Shown here in pieces: positions 60,129 to 64,000 of a DNA stretch of 64,000 nt. The notes under the pieces were generated by a model, which had not been told where the DNA came from, did not search any database, and saw only the letters and a program-made list of their open reading frames with translations. Source of the DNA: Caenorhabditis remanei (taxonomy: Eukaryota > Nematoda > Chromadorea > Rhabditida > Rhabditidae). The number at the start of each line of letters is the position of its first letter. Within the stretch, counting starts at the first letter, position 1. Both the position numbers and the translations under genes were made by a program. The DNA is taken from contig NC_071332.1 of NCBI RefSeq assembly GCF_010183535.1, positions 8,060,001 through 8,124,000 of the forward strand. Reading direction: 5' to 3'.

Positions 60129-60657
60129 TTACTGTCGTCTCAAGTATTCAGAATAATCAATAACTCCATCTCCGTTAGAATCCAAATCATCTAACACAGC
60201 ATCTACAAGTCTCTCTGCTTCTCCTTCATCAGTAGATGGTCCTGCTGTTGCTACAAAAAGAAATTGTTCACTTTGTTTCCAAATGAAAAGAAAACTTACG
60301 ATGCTCCCCGTGATCATGAGTAAGTGCCTTCAGAATCTCGATTCCATCAATATAATTGTCCTTATTCAAATCGTGCATCGAGAAATAATGGAATCTTTGT
60401 TGCTCTTCTGTCAGTTTCTCTACTTCTATCTTGTTCTCCAAATGTTGCTTAATATGTCTGAAATCAAGTTGAGAATGTGCAGTTTCCTATTCGTACACGT
60501 GTCCTCACCCTTCATCGTGAACATCTTTCTCCTCTGCGAATGTTGCTCCACTTGTTACAGAAACTACAAAAAACTAGGCTGCCTATAAAGAAAAATAAAG
60601 AAAATACATACCAAAAACAGTAAAAAATACAATAGAAATGAAAAAAAGTGTACGCAT
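60129..60657 (-). CDS. MCFD2-like EF-hand secretory protein A
   Basis: A small calcium-binding protein of the ER-Golgi lumen. MCFD2 partners the lectin LMAN1/ERGIC-53 as a cargo receptor. The ATG at 60657 starts a signal peptide (MRTLFFISIVFFTVFG). The conserved block HIKQHLENKIEVEKLTEEQQ, then FHYFSMHDLNKD, matches the MCFD2 N-terminal EF region. The two EF loops are DLNKDNYIDGIE and DSNGDGVIDYSE, with the calcium-binding positions intact. About 130 residues in four exons, a usual MCFD2 size. A probable trans-splice acceptor (CTTTCTAG) lies just upstream. It is a paralogue of the neighbour at 61216. Confidence 0.82.
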
Positions 60658-61215
60658 TTTACAGAATGTGTGCTAGAAAGAGGGTAAGAGAGAAAGGGAA
60701 TAGAGAGCAAAACTTTCCCAAGACTGTCGATGCATCGATATTTTATTATCAGTCTCCCCCATACGACACGCCTCAATTCCAAATCGATACGAAACTTTTG
60801 CAAGTGCAAATAATGATGGAAACTCGGTAAATGCAAATTTTTATACTCAAAATCCAATCTCTGAATCGAGATAATAAATTAAATTATGCTTATTTTACAA
60901 ACGGGTTCGAAAATCATCACAACTTGAATGGAGAAATGGAAAAATGCAGTAAAATAAATATGACTAAAGAATTAGTGAGTTGACTGGGGGAAGGGAAATG
61001 GGAACGATGTCTGACTATTATATACCAGTTACAGTGTTAAAAGTGACGAGAATAGTTCGAAAAGGATTTTTGTTACAGCAGCCGATAGAACCCATTGCGA
61101 GACGTAGAATTTGAAGACGAGAAACTTTGGGAAACGGGGAAAATGAGAAAGAAGGAGAAAATTAGAATTATGGCTAATTGGATAGTTTAATCGATGTCCT
61201 AATCAGTATAATTGA
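60658..61215. other. Spacer between the two MCFD2-like genes
   Basis: 558 bp with no supported coding or RNA feature. It must hold the 3' UTR of gene B and the promoter of gene A. The stretch near 60990-61160 is purine-rich. Confidence 0.5.
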
Positions 61216-62070
61216 TTATTGTGTTCCACCGGTCTTCGCCATCTGCTCTTGATGGGTTCTTGCTTGATCTTCCCTAATCTTTTGAGCTTTCAGAAACTCT
61301 CCATAATCAATGAAACCGTCAGCGTTGAAGTCATCATCTCTGAAAAGTATTTTTTCATAATTAATATTTGTTCCGAATTAAATCAAGAATATCCGGTAAT
61401 TTATTTCGAAAAGTGCCAGAAAAGAATCTTTGTTTAATCCAAGTTATGTGCTCTCAATTTTTGTTTCTGGCTTGAAACTTGTATATTCGCTAGGATGATA
61501 GAAGTTCTTACTTTAAAATGCTATCAATCATTGTCTCCAGCTCAACCTCGCTTGGAAGTGGTGGTGGCTGATGATTTGGATTGTTTTGAGTGTGCGCTGG
61601 TCCTGGGTTTTCAGCGTGGAAGTGAGTGATGGCTTTGATCAGCTCAACACCGTCCAGCTTCCCGTTCTTATCTAAATCGTGCATATTGAAATAATGGAAT
61701 TGAAGCTGTTCGGGTGTCATGTTCGCTGTGGGATCAACTTTTCCATCCAAATGTTCTTTGATATGGCTGAAAACTAATAGTAATTGATTTTAAAAAGAAC
61801 AAACACTAACTGTTCATCTCTTGCTTGCTCTCCACCAAATTGCTGCTGTTGCTGCCCTGCCTGAGCATTGTGGGCTTGTTCTGGTTGACCCTGGAAGGTG
61901 ATAAATTGAAATACACAATTTCTAAGGCTTTTGAAATACTAATTTGATAATATATCAGATGTATAAAGTACCTGGTGCGGCTGTTGTTGATTCGATCCTG
62001 GAAATTGCTGTGGTTGGTGGGCAAAAGCACCAAGAATGAGGCAGGAAATCACCAGTAGCTTGGTAACCAT
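61216..62070 (-). CDS. MCFD2-like EF-hand secretory protein B
   Basis: The ATG at 62070 starts a signal peptide (MVTKLLVISCLILGAFA), followed by a Gln/Pro/His-rich linker (QQFPGSNQQQPHQ) absent from copy A. The MCFD2 block then reads HIKEHLDGKVDPTANMTPEQ and LQFHYFNMHDLDKNGKLDG. EF loops are DLDKNGKLDGVE and DFNADGFIDYGE, both with complete metal ligands. The C-terminal tail ends QMAKTGGTQ. As with copy A, a role with the LMAN1-type lectin in ER-to-Golgi export is inferred from the family. It is divergent from syx-5, 542 bp apart. Confidence 0.85.
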
Positions 62071-62612
62071 TCCTGGAGAAAAAATAATACTTCAAACAGT
62101 GAAAAACTGAAACAGAAGGTAGAAAACGGAATCAAAAACGGAAGCGTGAAGTGGAAGTATTATTTTTATTTTTGTCGATTTACGGGGGGCTACGGTAATC
62201 GAGCGGCAACGTGTTCCAAAGCTTACGGTAATCGTTGAAATTGTCAAAACAAAAACAAAAATAGTTGTGTTTTTCGTTAATATATTGTTCAATAAACATT
62301 TTTAGAACTTCAAAAGTTTAAAAAAAAGTAAAAAACATCCGAAACAACACCAAAAATAATAAATTCGCCTGCATTGTGAAGCGTGTTTGCGGCGCACGCA
62401 ATACGCAACACAACGCACTACTCCCCGAAAACACATTGATTTGCTTCTCCACGATGTCGAGCCGGTTTGGTGGCGATTTCTGGCGTACCGCGGAACTTTC
62501 GTTGTTTGCTTTTCTGTACCGAACAACTGTTTTATTCAACTTTTTAAATATTTGAAAAATCACACGTCCGTGTTCATTAATTTTCCTTCATTTTCAGTTT
62601 GCTCAATGTCGG
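62071..62612. promoter_or_regulatory. Shared divergent promoter region, MCFD2-like B and syx-5
   Basis: 542 bp between two divergent starts. It holds two TACGGTAATCG copies (about 62190 and 62225), an ACGTG core (62209-62213) and a GC-richer stretch near 62370-62410. A trans-splice-like TTTTCAG lies just upstream of syx-5. Confidence 0.45.
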
Positions 62613-62635
62613 ATGTCGGACTTTCAAAACATTAG
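62606..62635 (+). other. Short upstream ORF overlapping the syx-5 start
   Basis: The first ATG after the TTTTCAG acceptor encodes nine residues (MSDVGLSKH) and a stop. It overlaps the syx-5 ATG seven bases downstream in another frame. It may lower translation of the long isoform. Confidence 0.6.
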
Positions 62636-63867
62636 ATCTCGTCGACGAATTCCAGAACCGAACTCATACTCGACCGTTGATTTCGAACACGATCCAGATC
62701 AAAAGAATCACAAACCAGCCCCTGGTGCCCCCGGAGGAATCGCTTACAGCTCTTTTTCAACCGTTTTTAACGCATCCGCTTCTCAACTTTGGAATTCTGC
62801 GCAGGTTTGTCGGAACGAAGGCAGATGTTTATCTGGCTATTTCTCGTTTCTCTTTTTCATTCATCTCTCTTTTTTTCTTTCAGGAGGCGCTTACATCGTC
62901 CTACGACACTGCGGAAGGCGTAGAACCCTTCGACGCCAATCGATCGAAAGTTGCAGAAGCACTTGAAACATTGAGTATTTTTGGAAACCCTCTCGATCAC
63001 ATTATTATCACCATGCCTTCTCGAGATCGAACTTCAGAATTCCAGGCAACAGCCAAGTCAGCGCAGGTAATATTTTGGAAAACTAAGTATTTAGATATCA
63101 GAAAATTACGAAATATCAGACGAATGACGTAAAACTTTTTGGGTTTTATAAAAACTATTATAAAAAAAGACTAGAGATCGGCCCTTATTTTCAACTAAGA
63201 GTCAAAGCTGATTGACTGCTTATGAATAAAAAATTTCAAAAAAGTTTGCAGATGAAAGCAGCGGCCAACGGACATCGACCTCATCAGAAACATGAGATGC
63301 TCGCCGAATCTGTGCAATTCAACTCGCACGCCAAAAGAATTGGCCGAGAATTGAGTCTAACTTGTGCCAAAATGGAGAAACTTGCTGAGCTCGCAAAAAA
63401 GAAGAGCATGTACGAAGAGCGATCGCAGATCGAACACCTTTCATCGATTGTCAAATCAGATTTGACGGGTTTGAATAAACAAATCGCCCAACTTCAAGAA
63501 TTCTCTAAAAGGCGTGCTGGACATTTAAATGATCAAAATAATGGACACAGTCATTGGGTTGTTGTAGGCTTACAATCGAAACTGGCCAATGTAGGCAGAG
63601 ATTATGAAAACGTTGTTGTAATCAGTACTGAAACGATGAAGGCTGAGAAGACTCGTCGTGATAAGTTTTCAAGCGGTGCACCACTGCCAATGGGCCTTCC
63701 ATCATCGTCATCAGGTGCAAACGGTATGTTTTTCAAAAATTAAGTAAAAAGTTTTATATTTCGTTCCAGTTCGCTCCAAGCTTCTTCAAGATGATGAGCA
63801 ACATGGCTCTTCAAGTATTGCATTGGATATGGGTGCAGTGGACAACTTTCAAACTCAAAGAACCATG
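62613..63867 (+). CDS. syx-5: Syntaxin-5 (Golgi Qa-SNARE), 3' end beyond window
   Basis: A Golgi t-SNARE for ER-Golgi and intra-Golgi fusion. Four exons are visible, starting MSDFQNIRSRRRIPEPNSYS. The syntaxin-5 hallmark MPSRDRTSEFQATAKS begins at 63013, followed by the N-terminal helical Habc region (LAESVQFNSHAKRIGREL, then YEERSQIEHLSSIVKSDL). The SNARE motif and membrane anchor lie beyond 64000; the last complete exon ends at 63867. The MPSRDRT methionine is the start of the conserved part, so short and long isoforms are likely, as in mammals, where the long form adds an ER-retention extension; RSRRR near the N-terminus here resembles such an Arg-based signal. Confidence 0.88.
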
Positions 63868-64000
63868 GTAAGATTTTGGAACAAACTTGTAAAAACTAAA
63901 AAGAAAAAATTTAAACGCAAAAGCTTTAATAGCGTTTGACAGTTATTATACTTCACCCATTTTTGAAGAGAAGCAAGAGGTGAAGTCAATCCATTCTAAA

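Noticed and set aside
60895..60925. Possible tRNA B box (GGTTCGAAAATC)
   Set aside because: It lacks the conserved CC ending, and no matching A box or cloverleaf arms are present.

Overview
This is nematode nuclear DNA, almost certainly from a Caenorhabditis species. Genes are dense on both strands, introns are mostly 45-60 bp and end in TTTCAG, and several start codons sit just after a trans-splice-like acceptor. The products match named C. elegans chromosome V genes: ceh-32, tre-3, daf-11, rhr-2, npp-22, spe-42, smoc-1 and syx-5. I made all exon joins by hand from splice signals and reading frame, so ends without a stop or a clear ATG are marked as uncertain.

Layout. 1-4.4 kb: ceh-32 (SIX3/6 homeobox, minus strand), then about 4.2 kb of upstream non-coding DNA. 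8.6-17.8 kb: tre-3 (secreted trehalase, minus strand). Its large intron (8943-15078) holds a complete 3,988-bp Merlin-type DNA transposon (10947-14934) with 273-bp inverted repeats and an 8-bp target duplication. The transposon encodes a DDE transposase with a long repetitive tail. On its other strand it carries a secreted galectin-like gene. 20.3-26.1 kb: daf-11 (receptor guanylate cyclase). 27.8-29.7 kb: rhr-2 (Rh ammonium channel). 30.7-32.9 kb: npp-22 (NDC1 nucleoporin). 33.1-36.1 kb: spe-42 (DC-STAMP sperm protein). These four are all on the minus strand. 39.3-50.8 kb: an unrecognised plus-strand gene for a roughly 3,270-residue repetitive protein with one 6.5-kb exon, followed after 122 bp by an ACC-synthase-like aminotransferase (50.9-52.6 kb). 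56.3-60.1 kb (plus strand): smoc-1, a degenerate protein tyrosine phosphatase and an unrecognised secreted Gly/Met-rich protein. 60.1-62.1 kb (minus strand): two MCFD2-like EF-hand proteins. 62.6 kb to the end: syx-5 (Golgi syntaxin), cut by the window edge.

How the parts relate. Most genes are ordinary single-copy worm genes. An MCFD2-like cargo-receptor gene and syx-5, both of the ER-Golgi pathway, are divergent from one 542-bp interval. The giant gene and the aminotransferase, and the phosphatase and the Gly/Met-rich protein, are spaced like operon members. The most novel item is the Merlin element with its galectin cargo. The repetitive giant protein, with its paired cysteine modules, is second.
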